Source: Diphasiastrum complanatum
Lineage: Eukaryota > Streptophyta > Lycopodiopsida > Lycopodiales > Lycopodiaceae
Direction of reading: 5' to 3'
Length of the DNA stretch: 64,000 nt
Assembly: GCA_029204225.1 (NCBI GenBank)
Contig: CM055102.1
Span: forward strand, 46,866,629 to 46,930,628
Shown here: one piece after another, positions 23,560 through 34,472 of the stretch
How positions within the stretch are numbered: the stretch's first letter is position 1
Layout of the letters: each line of letters starts with the position of its first letter
Notes under the pieces: model-generated
What the model was told of the DNA's origin: nothing
The model's input: the letters and a program-made list of their open reading frames with translations, nothing else
Databases searched by the model: none
Made by a program: the position numbers and the translations under genes

Positions 23560-23720
23560 CCTGCGCATATAAGCCCATGGCCCAATGAGCATGCAAATTG
23601 AGTTGTAAATAAAATAATAGACTTGGGCCCCTTTGTAATTAAAATAAAACTTGAGGCCCAAAGTCAATTTTAAACTTAGAGTTTACCTTTAGAGTTGGGT
23701 CCAATTTTGGACTCACATGA
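23560..23720. repeat. GGCCCA-rich repeat, inverted copy at 62480-62650
   Basis: The segment carries CCCATGGCCCAATGAGCATG, CTTGGGCCCCTTT, CTTGAGGCCCAAAGTCAA and GGACTCACATGAATCTTGTG. The same words occur in reverse-complement order at 62480-62650. It may be part of an LTR of an unrecognised element. Confidence 0.6.
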
Positions 23721-23939
23721 ATCTTGTGAATTTCAATGTACTTTTTGTGATGATGAAGCATCCTATGAGGACATCACACTTATAAAAAGCTTATAGGCTC
23801 CTTGATTTATTTGAATATAACTAGACCTGATCTTAGTTATAGTGTACGATAGTTAAACCAATGTATACAAAGTCCACTTGTTTCTCAATGGAAAATGACC
23901 AAAAGAGTTCATCTTGGCCACTAGAGATTTTGGCATAGC

Positions 23940-24350
23940 TTATCAAGGGACTAACATTGGCTTAAGAGCTTTCTCGGATTCAGATTTTATAGGTGACAAA
24001 GTGGATAGAAAATCCATTAGTTCATTTGCAACATTTTTTTGTGATGGAGTGGTGTCTTGGCTTTCCAAAAAACAAGATACTATTTAACTTTCTTCAACTA
24101 AATATGAGTATAAGGTCTTGACTTCTACAAAAAAAGAGTATTGTGGCTCAAGAGGCTATTGGTGGAGCTTCATGTCATGGAGGCCGAGGAGGTACCATCG
24201 ATCTTTTGTAACCAATTAGCCCAACAACTTGCAACAAATCCCACATTCCATGCTAGGAGCAAGCATATTAAGATTGCTCATCACTTTGTGAGGGAGAAGG
24301 TGCAAGCAAAAGAAATCAAACTTCAACATGTGCCATCTTCATAATGCAAC
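23940..24350 (+). pseudogene. Copia RNase H fragment
   Basis: Reads FSDSDFIGDKVDRKS, SWLSKKQD, then (frame 24141-24344) LLVELHVMEAEE and FHARSKHIKIAHHFVREK. Stops and frameshifts interrupt it. It is the 3' part of pol and is followed by an LTR start at 24456. Closest to the fragment at 1-521. Confidence 0.85.
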
Positions 24351-24455
24351 TGATATTCTTAACTAAATCTTTGTAAAAAGATTCATTTATTAAGTTAATA
24401 TTAGCTCTTGGAGTTGTAGATAGATGTACCATAGTTTTATCAAACTAATTTTGAG

Positions 24456-24904
24456 TGTAAAAATTGACAAATATTAGCTTGATAAGCATATAGCTTATTG
24501 TACATATTGTAATTCACATGTGTGAGAGCATGTTCCCATGTGTGAAGAATAGATCCAGGTTAAGACCCCAATCATGAGAGTTAGATAGCAATTTTGGTCA
24601 AGATTCCTAAAATCTAGAACCTACCTCCACAAATCTAGGAAAGTTGGTCTTGATCTAACTACCATAGATCGTATACCTAATGGTTAGGTAAAATAGACAT
24701 GAGTAGGTAAACCTTAATCTCGAGTTTTCTCTCTATTTGTGTTGTGATTTTTTGATGTGGATGCAATCCAAACTTAGTGTAATTAATTCTTTGATATCAA
24801 GAGGTAAACCTTAATCTCGAGTTTTCTCTCTATTTGTGTTGTGATTTTTTGATGTGGATGCAATCCAAACTTAGTGTAATCAATTCTTTGATATCAGGCC
24901 GTAC
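24456..24904 (+). repeat. Putative copia LTR
   Basis: Starts TGTAAAAATTGAC after the RNase H end and contains CACATGTGTG (24515). It ends in a duplicated stretch (24705-24898) whose units finish with TTTGATATCA, a decayed form of the PBS. LTR-PBS after RNase H suggests either a shared LTR between two adjacent elements or recombination. Confidence 0.5.
24705..24898 (+). repeat. 97 bp tandem duplication
   Basis: AGGTAAACCTTAATCTCGAG starts at 24705 and again at 24802; the units are almost identical (one difference seen, AATTAATT against AATCAATT). Confidence 0.9.
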
Positions 24905-26800
24905 TACAAACTATACTTCACATGTGTGGTATTTTCTGATTTTTTTTTCTTGTTCTGAGGACAGAACCAATTCAGGGAGAAAAGCATTAGAGGAGTTCTA
25001 AATCCAAAAAAGACCCCTTGTAAAGATTCTTTTTATATTTTTTCTCAATTTTTTCTTACACATGGACCAATCAAAACACTCAAATTTGAAATCTACGTAA
25101 CGTAACTTTTTGAGTCCACATTTTGATTCTACACTAAAAATGGCATAACTTTTTAGTGGTAAGTTTGAATTTAGCGGAGTTTGGTGCAGTGGAAAGCGCT
25201 CAACAAGGGCTTTCCAATGATATGTTAGATGAATACTTCTGAGCTATGATTAAAAATTTATGGCAAGTCAAATGTACTAGTGCTATAATATTTTAATAAT
25301 ATAAACTACATCTTGCATGAATTTTTGAAGGGTCTTTTTGGAGCTCAAAACTCCTCTAATGAATGTTGTGTCCATGTCCTATATAAAATAAGATTCAATA
25401 TAATTCTAGACTTGGATACACGATACTCTTGTACTTGAGTTTATTGGTTATGCCTCGTTATTCTGAACTAGGCCAAAAATATAATTAATAATCTTGTGAG
25501 GACAGTCACACATATTGTGATGTGTGTGTGAAAAGTACAGTACTAAGGACCATAAATGGATCTTTGAATGATCCACAAGGTGATTGTATGCTTGTCAAAC
25601 AATCTATCAAAAACTAGCCATCAGAAAACAAGATCTAGTTTAGCAGCTTGATAGGAAACAAATAGAGACAATCAAAGCATTGATCAATTAGTATAATCCA
25701 ACTCCACACGTGTGGAAATAAGGCTGTAGTATGGCTTGTAGACAGTGTTTTACAAAGTGTCAAATCTGGGTTTCATTGGAAATCAAGAGTAATCACCATA
25801 CAATGAGAGGAAACTCGAGTTTCTCCTTGAGGCTCCAAAAAGTTTCTATCTTCTCACTATGGATAATGGGAATACATAGTAAAACACACTTCCTTTGCTA
25901 AGTTAGGTGAAAATCCAACATGTAATAAGGAAGTAGACTCCACTTTCTTGCCCTAATGTGAAAATCCTAGCCTAGATCCAAGAGTCATGCTTGGTAGGTG
26001 CATGGTAGGTACAAATCTCATCATAAATCATGGTCTAGATCCTACAAAGTAGGAATCACTACCAAATGGACACAACCACTCCTCTTGACTCGTGGTAACC
26101 TACTTTAGGTGTGTATGTACAGGCCATTCAAGTAACCAACAAACAATGTTGACAAAATGTACAATATTCTACATGGCTAGATTTGCCAATGTAGGCAATT
26201 TTCCACAGTGTGGAGCTATTTCATGGGTTAGGATGGCTATTGGCATGGTTTAGAAGCTTGGAAATTATGCAAGTGAGCACTTCAACTAGGAAAAAGAGAG
26301 AAAAAGAGAGTAATAAGCAAGGAATTTTACTTTGGATGAGGCTGATGAGACTTCACTTATGATGTCTTCAAGTTGTGTATGTCTTTAAATGTATATCTGG
26401 ATCCATTGTGCATATATAGTAGTGCTAGTATTTATAGGACCAGTCACAAGGAGTTCGTTTTTTCCCTATCTTACTTTGATTGTTGTGTCCATGTCCAGTT
26501 CAAAGGATTCGAAATAATCCTTGACGTGGACATTCGATACTCCATTGTACGAGTTTACTAATTGTGCCTTGCCATTTTAGACTAGGCCAAAAAATGTACT
26601 AAATAGTTTTGTGGGAGCTCAAGCATATCCATTAGGACATGTGAAGTTTGTGCATAGTATTTGACAACTTTTTATACACGTAAAGGAGATAAAAAACGGC
26701 ACTTTTTTTATAGTATCTCCTCTTTTTTTTCTTGGTGGTGAAATTGACCTCCAAGTAAGTGGCTTATTTGATTCTTGGTTGTTTTTAGCCTAATGATCAG
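24905..26800. other. Non-coding repeat-derived stretch
   Basis: No gene. It contains a perfect CCACACGTGTGG at 25704-25715 and a diverged direct repeat (25364-25545 and 26481-26668). The text looks like leader and LTR sequence of copia elements. Confidence 0.45.
25364..26668. repeat. Diverged direct repeat pair about 1.1 kb apart
   Basis: TGTTGTGTCCATGTCC begins both copies (25364 and 26481). Further matches are GATACTC, GTAC.GAGTTTA.T, and ACTAGGCCAAAAA, over about 180 bases each. They may be LTRs of a small element or an old duplication. Confidence 0.5.
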
Positions 26801-26827
26801 TATTATGGACTTTCTCCATAGACATAA

Positions 26828-27415
26828 CTACAATCGTTCAATTTGCTTTTGAGTTGATGAAGGTCCATAATTATCACCATCCAAAGTAGAATTCTTTTCA
26901 TCAACATAAAAAATGTTAGATCCATCCACACTACCATCAATCATGCTTGAAGATACTTTTGGAATGTTCCCCTTATCAAAGATGACATGTCTACCAGCAA
27001 TCACTTTGTTAGTAGAAGGAATGTAAACCTTGTAGGCTTTACTCACCTCACTATATCCAACAAAAATACCTCTTTTTGAAGATGGATCCTCCTTGGTCCT
27101 ATCATCAAGAGTAATGTTGACATAGCATGTGCATCCAAAGGATCTTAGAAAGTTGACACTCGGCCTCCTCTTGAATAGCATCTCAAAAGGTGTCCTTCCA
27201 TCCAAAATAGCACTCGGCCACCTATTGCACAAGAAATTGGCACACAACAAAGCTTGATCCCAAAATGATTTTTCAAGATTAGCACTTAACCTCATAGCTT
27301 TAGCACTTTCACGTAAAGTCCTATTCTTCCTTTCAGCCACTCCATTTTGCTGTGGGGTCCTTGATGTTGTATACTCCCTCTTGATCATGACAAAATTTTC
27401 AGAATTCACACGTGT
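26828..27415 (-). pseudogene. Copia integrase C-terminal fragment
   Basis: Minus-strand frame of 200 residues. It reads REYTTSRTPQQNGVAERKN (the third catalytic residue region), LCANFLCNRWPS, TPFEMLFKRRPSVNFLRSFG, IFVGYSEVSKAYKVY and a spacer. The catalytic Asp residues are missing because it is cut near 27415, at a CACACGTGTG palindrome next to the LTR of the neighbouring element. Confidence 0.88.
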
Positions 27416-27436
27416 GGGGAATGTCCACAAGAGTGA

Positions 27437-28174
27437 CTGATCTTAATTAAGCTTTGTGATGGCACTATAACCTGATTCTAGATTGATCAACAACATCTAG
27501 TTCAGAAGAAATGGCTAATCCACAATCTAGCATGCTAATCAATAGAATATAATAGCAATGATCAAAGAATGAAAAAATACAAAATTTCAATGTATGAGCA
27601 TTAGCCTCAACACGAGTTAGAGAGAGAGAGAGAGAGAGCTAGAGAGATAACAAGCCATATTTGTTTAGATCCAAAATAACATGAGATAGCTACAAAATTT
27701 TGGTTCTTCATCGTAGATTGTGTGGAGAGCTACACATATTTATGGAGATTGAGGTAGCTCAAGGTAAAACCATATCTATCCATTCCAAAATGACATCTAG
27801 AGTCTATGTGACATTTGTCACTTGTCATGCATGAAATTCTACCACCTTTTTACAAGTGTACTAGTTCTAACTAGAAATGTCCAAATCATCATGCATGTGT
27901 CCAATAAACTTTGTGCATGCCTTGCATATCACTATGGATCACTTACAATTAATGCATGTGAGTTGCCACGAGTTTCTACAAGCATAATCATGCTAATTCT
28001 ATGTCTACAAACTATATGCAAGTTGCATTTATCAAACTAGACAATACATAACCATGTAGCTCGAGTTCTATGTAGGCCAAACTTGACATTTTGCATTAAT
28101 GAGCTACATACTTGCATGTTACAACATTTGTAGCAAGCCAAGAAATCAATATGGACTGTTTTTCAATTTTAACA
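27437..28174 (-). repeat. 3' LTR of the minus-strand family B copia
   Basis: On the minus strand it starts TGTTAAAATTG right after the purine tract AGGAGGAG (28175-28182) that follows the RNase H stop. It contains a GA microsatellite at about 27620-27640. The far end is approximate. Confidence 0.55.
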
Positions 28175-28191
28175 CTCCTCCTAAAAATGAT

Positions 28192-28743
28192 CTATATTGA
28201 CTTGAACATGGATCTTGGTATAACTCCAAGGTTGGCTCTATGCTTGTTGAAGGAACTTTTGCTCAAAGGTTTGGTGAGCATATCTGCAATTGAAGATGAT
28301 GTGTCGATGTGTTCCAATTTGATTTCACCTCCAATGAGCTTCTCTCTCACGAAGTGATGTGCAACTTTGATATGTTTGCTCCTTGCATGGAATATTGGGT
28401 AGTTGGCAAGGGCTTGAGCTGAAATGTTGTCACACATAATCATAGGTATATTTTCTTCCATGATTATCTTTAGCTCCACTAGTAACCTCTTGATCCAAAG
28501 CACTTCCTTTGTTGTTGTAGTGAGCGACTTGTACTCAGCTTCACATGATGAGAGTGATACAATATCTTGCTTTTTGGAAAGCCAAGATATCAAGTTTCCT
28601 CCAAGATATATGACATAAGCACTTGTAGATTTCCGATATGCTCTTTCACTTGCAAAATCCGAGTCAGAATAACCAATAATAGGAAGATCTTCACTTTTAT
28701 ATAATAAACCAAAATCAAAAGTTGAAGATATATATCTAAGCAC
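28192..28743 (-). pseudogene. Copia RNase H (family B)
   Basis: A 183-residue frame. Reads LLYKSEDLPIIGYSDSDFA, SWLSKKQDIVSLSSCEAEY, MCDNISAQALANYPIFHARS and ADMLTKPLSK, and ends 9 bases before the purine tract. This fragment is nearly complete and the catalytic Asp/Glu residues (SDSDFA, CEAEY) are visible. It would hydrolyse RNA in the hybrid. Confidence 0.92.
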
Positions 28744-28779
28744 TCTCTTGGCCTTTTTCCAATGATAAATTGAAGGATT

Positions 28780-29780
28780 TTACATAGCCTGGCTCAACTT
28801 ATGAACACTAAAGCTTATGTCAAGTCTAGTTATTGTGAGCCAAATTAAGAAGCCTATAAGACTTCTAAAAAGTGTGATGTCCTCGAATGATCTTTCATCA
28901 CCTTTGTTAGAGTTCTTTACATTTTGCTCCATAGGTGTTTCTATACTCTTACAATTCAATATATTGAACCTTTTTAACATTTAAAGAGCATACTTAGATT
29001 AACATATGAAAACTTTATCTTTAAGAAAGTCAATCTCTAATCCTAGAATATAGTGTATTTTTCCAAGATCTTGCATCTTGGACTCTTTTCCAAGTGCAAT
29101 CTTGGTTTCCTCAACTAACTTGATACAACTTCCTGTCAGAATGATATCATCAACATAAATAAGAAGGATGACAATATCTTTATCAAAAAACTTGACATAT
29201 AAGGAAGGATCATAGCTACTAAGATTAAATCCTAGTGACTCAAGAAAGGTGTCAAGTCGAGAATATCATGAACTTGGGGCTTGCTTTAATCCATATAAAC
29301 TTTTGAAGAGCAAGCAAACTTTTCCCTCATCATGGATGAACCCAATAGGTTGATTCATATAGATCTCTTCTTCTAGATAGCCATTTAGAAATGCATTAGA
29401 AACATCTAGTTGAAGAATTTGTCAATTGAAAAAACAAGCAAGAGAAATTATGATTCTAATTGACACCATCTTTGCAACTGGGGCAAAGGTCTCCTCATAA
29501 TCAAGTCCATATACTTGAGCAAAGCCTTTAGCACAAAGCCTAGTCTTTTACTTGTTGATTGTGCCATCTTGATTATACTTGACTCAAAAAACCCATTTGC
29601 AACCAATGGTATGCTTGTTGGATGGAAGATCCACAAGTTCCCATGTATTATTGGCCATCAAAGCATCATATTCTTCCTTCATGGCAAGGTACCATTCCTT
29701 TGAGTTGATAGCATCATATACATCCTTCAGCTCCTCATGAGAAATAAAATAGGCACAATTAGTGGAGTTGATTTCCACTT
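28780..29780 (-). pseudogene. Copia reverse transcriptase (family B), fragmented
   Basis: From 29778 down it reads NSKEWYLAMKEEYDALMANN, ELVDLPSNKHTIGCKWVF, then broken frames with the YVDD box at 29146-29157, and the thumb/linker piece 28780-28980 (DERSFEDITLFRSLIG, SVHKLSQAM). At least four stops or frameshifts separate the pieces. Confidence 0.88.
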
Positions 29781-30971
29781 GCTTCCCTCTATCTTCATAG
29801 GTAGGCCTTCTAGGCTCGGATCTTTCTCTTTGAGATCTTCCTCAAATCTCGGCCTCATCTGTCCATGATGATCTTCAAGGGTGATGATTGGAGTATCTTT
29901 ATGAGAATCTTTGAACTCGGCCTTCTCAAGAATGTATTTTTGATCTTCATGGAATTTCACATCTCTACTCTCAATTGTAGTTGAGGTAGAGGGAACATAG
30001 ATCCCGTAAGCTTTCTTGTTGGATGCATATCCAACCATGATCCCTTTAACAGAATTAGAATCATCTCTTTTCCTTGTTTCCAAGGGCATATTAACAAATC
30101 AAGTACAACCAAAAACTCTAAGGTGATCTACCTTAGGTTTTTTCTGAAACAAGACTTCAAAAGGTGATTTTTCAGCAAGAGCATTGTGAGGTAATCTATT
30201 GCACAAATAGTTTGCACAATTTATAGCTTCACCCCAATATTCAATAGGCAAAGAAGCTGCTACTCGAATTGCTTTAGCACATTCACATAAAAATTTGTTT
30301 TTCCTCTCAGCTACTCCATTTTGAGATGGAGAATAGGCACAAGAAAATTCTCTTTTTATTCTTTCACCTTCACAATAATTATGAAACTTGTTGGGGATAT
30401 ATTTACCTCCTCCATCACATCTTAAAGCTTTAAATTTGCAAGAAAACTGTTTTTCTACATAAGCTTTGAAGATAAGGAAGTGATCAAAAACCATAGCCTT
30501 TGAAGAAAGTAGATACAACCAAGTGTATCTAGTAAAGTCATCAATAAATGTGACAAAACATGTTGCACCACCAATACTTTTAGAAGAGAAAAAATGTACT
30601 TCTGCATGTATGAGTTCCAATGGATAAGTAGTCTTTATAAAAGACTTCTGATATGGCTTTCTGTGTGACTTTGCAATGGCACAAGCCTCACAAGACTTGA
30701 AATCTTTAGAAAGAGATTTTGGAAGACCAATAGCCTTCTCCTTCTTAACCATAGAAGACATAGATGTAAAGTTAGGATGTCCCAACCTTCTATGCCACAG
30801 CTCCTCCTTAGATAACAAAACAACTTCACAAAGGTTTGCATTCTCATAAGAATTCAACTTAAAAATTCCACCACATCTAGTTCCATCAGCAAGGATCTCA
30901 TCTTTTTTCTTGATAAAACAAGTATTGGAGTTGAAATTTACATCACAACCATTATCAAGCAACTTTTCCAC
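29727..30971 (-). pseudogene. Copia integrase and spacer (family B)
   Basis: Frame 30099-30971 reads ELWHRRLGHPN, CEACAIAKSH (zinc site), LELIHAEVHF (the first catalytic Asp lies here and is replaced by Glu), KALRCDGGGKYI (second Asp) and SPSQNGVAERKN. Frame 29727-30089 continues as the integrase C-terminal spacer (GIMVGYASNKKAYGIYVPS). They differ in frame at about 30095. Integrase would insert the cDNA; the altered first Asp and the break make it inactive. Confidence 0.9.
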
Positions 30972-31009
30972 ACTAATTAAGTTCTTTGTAAGTTTTGGAA
31001 TGAAAAGAA

Positions 31010-31660
31010 TGTGAAAGATTCAACTAGTTTCATCACATTTTGCAATATTTTCATAATTGGCATATTGAGGCCAAAACTTGTTTTAGACTTAGAGGTTGAC
31101 TTTTCAAAGTTCATTAGTCTAAATTTCATTTGAATAGACACTTTTTTGAAAGTGTGGGAAAAATAGAATGCGAGTTTGAGTAGATTCAATTTGAATAAGT
31201 TGGGTACATTGAATCTAGACCCAAAATTGGTAGGGTTAGCATTTTGGTGAGAAAGCCAAGTGGCCAAATAGGGTTTGGACCTGCTATAAAAGGATCTAAC
31301 TCGTGGAGAGAGTCATCTTTTCTCTTCTCTATCTCATTTCATGCTTATACATGGTTCTCTTGGGTTCTACTATCCATTGGTGCACTATCTTGGTGATTGC
31401 TTGCAATTCTATGTGTAGAATGATCTATATTTGTTATTTTTGGATCCATGCATGTGAAATACAGTAGCTTGCTGGTTTTGTACGGACAGCAATAGTACAT
31501 AATCATTTCATTCAAGTTTGATCAAGTTTTATTAGTGTTTGCATCTCAAATTGTGTGTAGATGCTGATTTTTCTACATTGGTGAAATTGGTAGTGTATTT
31601 ATCTTTCTAACCAAAGATCATTCAAGTAGATTGGATCTTAAGGATCTGAAATCTTTCACA
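31010..31660 (+). repeat. Copia 5' LTR (family A), 651 bp
   Basis: Starts TGTGAAAGATT and ends AATCTTTCACA, a perfect 11 bp terminal inverted repeat. The next base starts an exact primer-binding site. TATA box CTATAAAAGG at 31284-31293. It is the same family as the minus-strand LTR at 58637-59232 (shared CACTTTTTxGAAAGTGTGGG, TTGGGTACATTGAATCTAGACC and AGCCAAGTGxCCAAATAGGG words). Confidence 0.92.
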
Positions 31661-31672
31661 TGGTATCAGAGC
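31661..31672 (+). other. tRNA-Met primer-binding site
   Basis: Exact TGGTATCAGAGC abutting the LTR. Confidence 0.92.
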
Positions 31673-32260
31673 TTGTGTTTCAGGTTATGAAGGAGAAAAT
31701 CAGATCTATCAATGATTTGGTGAAGATATCAAGTCTAGGGCATGCTAGAGAGGATTCTACACCAAAATCGGATTTTTGGCTTTTGTAGATTGGATCTTTT
31801 GTAGATCAAAATACTAAATAGGTCAATATACTTGTTCAATTCCGTTTTTTGAATTCACATGCTGGATTTGGCCAATTTTTGGATCATTGGTTCAGTCTAA
31901 GTGGTGGCTTATAGATTGCATATCAAATTCTCAGCATTTGCATGTAGATTTGGAATAGTCAATTTTTTGTGATTTTGTCAAAACTCTAATTTTGATTGGA
32001 TCTCTAGATAGTGAGGTTGCTGGACTTCATTTGAGTGTGTTTCAATCTTAAGAAGTGGCAAAAGTCATTATATTGAGGATAGATCATAGGTTGATCAAGA
32101 TTCCATGATTCTATGTGTTGATTTGCTTGGATAAGTGCTAGAAGAGAATTTGTGAGATAATTTCAAATCTTGGTGATTTCTTTTGAAAGCATTTATTGTT
32201 GTTCAAAGGAGTGCTTTGTGCATTGAAACAGGTTGAAAGAGAAGATCAGGTCATTACTAC

Positions 32261-32503
32261 ATGGCAACCTCAATTGGAGTCATGTTGGAAGCCAATGATA
32301 GGCTTACCTCAAGTAACTATTCATTATGGAAAGTGAGGATGGAGTCACTTCTTGAGATGAATGATGTTTTGGATATTGTTGTAGGTTTGGAGGAGAGACC
32401 AGCAACACAACAAGATCAATTGAGGTATGACAAGAGGGCCAAGAAGGCTCTACACATGATAAAGATGAATGTTACCAATGAACTTCTCAAGGAAGTTGGT
32501 AAG
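32261..32503 (+). pseudogene. Copia Gag N-terminus (family A), interrupted
   Basis: Frame begins MATSIGVMLEANDRLTSSNY and continues SLWKVRMESLLEM to ALHMIKMNVTNELLKEVGK, the Gag N-terminal domain (DUF4219/UBN2). At 32504 an LTR of another element starts; the Gag reading resumes at 38692 (KCTSSLEAW). The 590 bases between PBS and ATG are untranslated leader. Confidence 0.9.
32499..32503 (+). other. Target-site duplication GTAAG, left copy
   Basis: GTAAG before the LTR at 32504 recurs after the LTR end at 38687-38691. Five-base duplications are normal for copia integrase. Confidence 0.88.
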
Positions 32504-33240
32504 TGTGAAGAATTGAAAAAGATTATCTATGTTAGATATAGGGGTCTTATGTTTTTTACATCAAGCATCTAGGTGTAGGATGTTGATAGGAATAAATTTG
32601 GCATAGATGGCAAATTATGCATTTCCACTTGTAATGCCACTATTGAGCCAAAATAGAGTAAGAGGCTAAACACTTGCTAATTAGAGTGTAGACAAGTGTA
32701 AAGTTTTTGTTTGATGAATTCCAAGAGGTCCAATAGGATATAGAGGTGGAACCTTGTGAGGTCCAATAGGAAATTGAGGTGTGCTCGAATATAGTCCAAT
32801 AGAATTAAGAGGTGCATAGATCAATGATCCAATAGGATCAAGAGGTGACAAAATGTGGTCCAATCATAGTTAAGCATAGTGGTAGCTCGTGGACCTACTA
32901 GTATCATTGTACCCCTCATTTTGAAATCAATTGATTTGGTGATTTCATGGATTTTGTGAGTTATTGGATTTCTAGCTTTCTCTCTCTACCCGAGAGCTCT
33001 TGATGTATTTTCTCTCTCTACTCGAGGAGAGCAGCTTGTTTTTACTTAGATTATTTTTTGAATACTTCCCACATGTGTGAGTGAGAGTTGGAAGTGATTG
33101 AATGCATGTAGTAGTGTGTTTTTGCCATAGGATTCAAGATTGATCTTGAATCTCAATCTAGTCTTGATCTTGGTGCATCTACACACCTTAGGAGATCACA
33201 AGTACATGTAGTGGACAGTCCACACGTGTGAAAATCAACA
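32504..33240 (+). repeat. 5' LTR of the nested copia
   Basis: TGTGAAGAATTG to GAAAATCAACA. Contains CACATGTGTG (33070), CACACGTGTG (33221-33230), two CTCTCTCTAC(C/T)CGAG motifs and four AGGTCCAATAGG-like short repeats between 32725 and 32870. Confidence 0.93.
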
Positions 33241-33252
33241 TAGTATCAGAGC
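33241..33252 (+). other. Primer-binding site (one mismatch)
   Basis: TAGTATCAGAGC directly after the LTR; the second base differs from the tRNA-Met consensus. Confidence 0.8.
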
Positions 33253-33995
33253 CTACCTAAGGTTACCATGCATTTTGATCCATCTAAGTGAAAAATTTTC
33301 ATCAATCTTGAGCTAGAAGTTGTCAAGGCCCATTTTCCTAGCTATCTTGTTCAATCTTGGATCAAAAGAGATCAAAAGGACATTGATTGGGTCTGACCTG
33401 GTATTGTACGGAATCAGGTGCTCAGACACGTGTGAGGAACATCCAATTTCAGTTTGGAAGTTCTCTCTCATGTTTGATCCATTTATCTTGCTTGATAGCT
33501 TGTTTTGAAGCTATTTTTGTCTAGTTTCTGTTGCAATCAGTTTCATTCCATTTGGTTGAGCCAATCAAAAGTTATAACTTTTGAAGAGGGTTAGGTAGGG
33601 CACCTAGACCTGGGTGGACACATTTGGTTTGGTCAAGAGATTGCTTGGTTGATCCAAAATCACAGTTGTATGCTTGCCAATCTCATCTATATGTGATCTA
33701 GGCACTATTTTGAGATCTTAGCCATTTTGTTTCATGCAATATCATTGTATTTGAGTCAAATTTGATTTCTTAGTGTATTTCACACGTGCTAAGAGTGTTG
33801 GATTCTAACTTTGCCTATACTCCATCATTTGATGTGAAATAGATCTTGTTTTAGAGAGATTTGTGTAGCTAGTGAGAATCAATTCACAAATTGTTATAAG
33901 ATCTTTCATAGGAGGAGATAGTACTCAATTATTGGATCCTATTGAAAGTGTGTAACAACATTTATTGTTCATCATTTGAGTTTTCTTCACTTCAA

Positions 33996-34472
33996 ATGTC
34001 TTCAATGGGTTCATCCTTGTTGGAACCAAGTGAAAGATTGACCACTTCAAATTATTCAATTTGGAAAATGAGGATGGAGTCCATCTTGATCCTTCAAGAC
34101 GTGATGGACATAGTTCTTGGCCTTGAAGAAGAACCACAAGTTCTTCAAGAGGTTCAAAAATACAAAAAGAGAGCTAGGATAGCTCTCCACTACATTAAGA
34201 TGAATGTCTCTAATGAGATATTGAGGGAGATAGGTACTTGTACAACAGCCAAAGAAGCTTGGGATTGTCTCAAGACTATCTATGAGGCTAAGAATACCTC
34301 TAGGCTTCTCACTCTTAGGAATCAAATCTTTCAAAGTAGCCAAAAGAGTGATGAGAGTGCATTTAGTTATGTTTTGAGAGTAAAAGATATTCATAGAGAG
34401 CTTGCTTGTATTGGTGATTCCATCAATCAAAATGAGCTAGTTCAAGTCATTCTCAATGGCTTGATAAGTTAA
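33996..34472 (+). pseudogene. Copia Gag, first part (family B)
   Basis: Starts MSSMGSSLLEPSERLTTSNY, then SIWKMRMESIL, ARIALHYIKMNVSNEIL, AWDCLKTIYEAKNTSRL and VQVILNGLIS, the UBN2 Gag domain. A TAA at 34470-34472 stops the frame; the same frame reopens immediately and continues to 35882, so this is a single nonsense mutation. The ATG at 33996 is chosen because homologous Gags start at this point. A 740-base untranslated leader precedes it. Confidence 0.9.

Larger units (their letters stand above)
28175..31009 (-). mobile_element. Minus-strand copia element (family B), 5' part lost
   Basis: Order on the minus strand from 31009: protease tail, GAG-pre-integrase, integrase, polymerase, RNase H, purine tract, LTR. 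The protease coding sequence reads up to 31009, where the LTR of a plus-strand element (31010) begins, so that insertion interrupted it. The missing 5' part (Gag, LTR) was not found on the other side of the inserted element. Its proteins are close relatives of those at 33996-37981. Confidence 0.85.
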
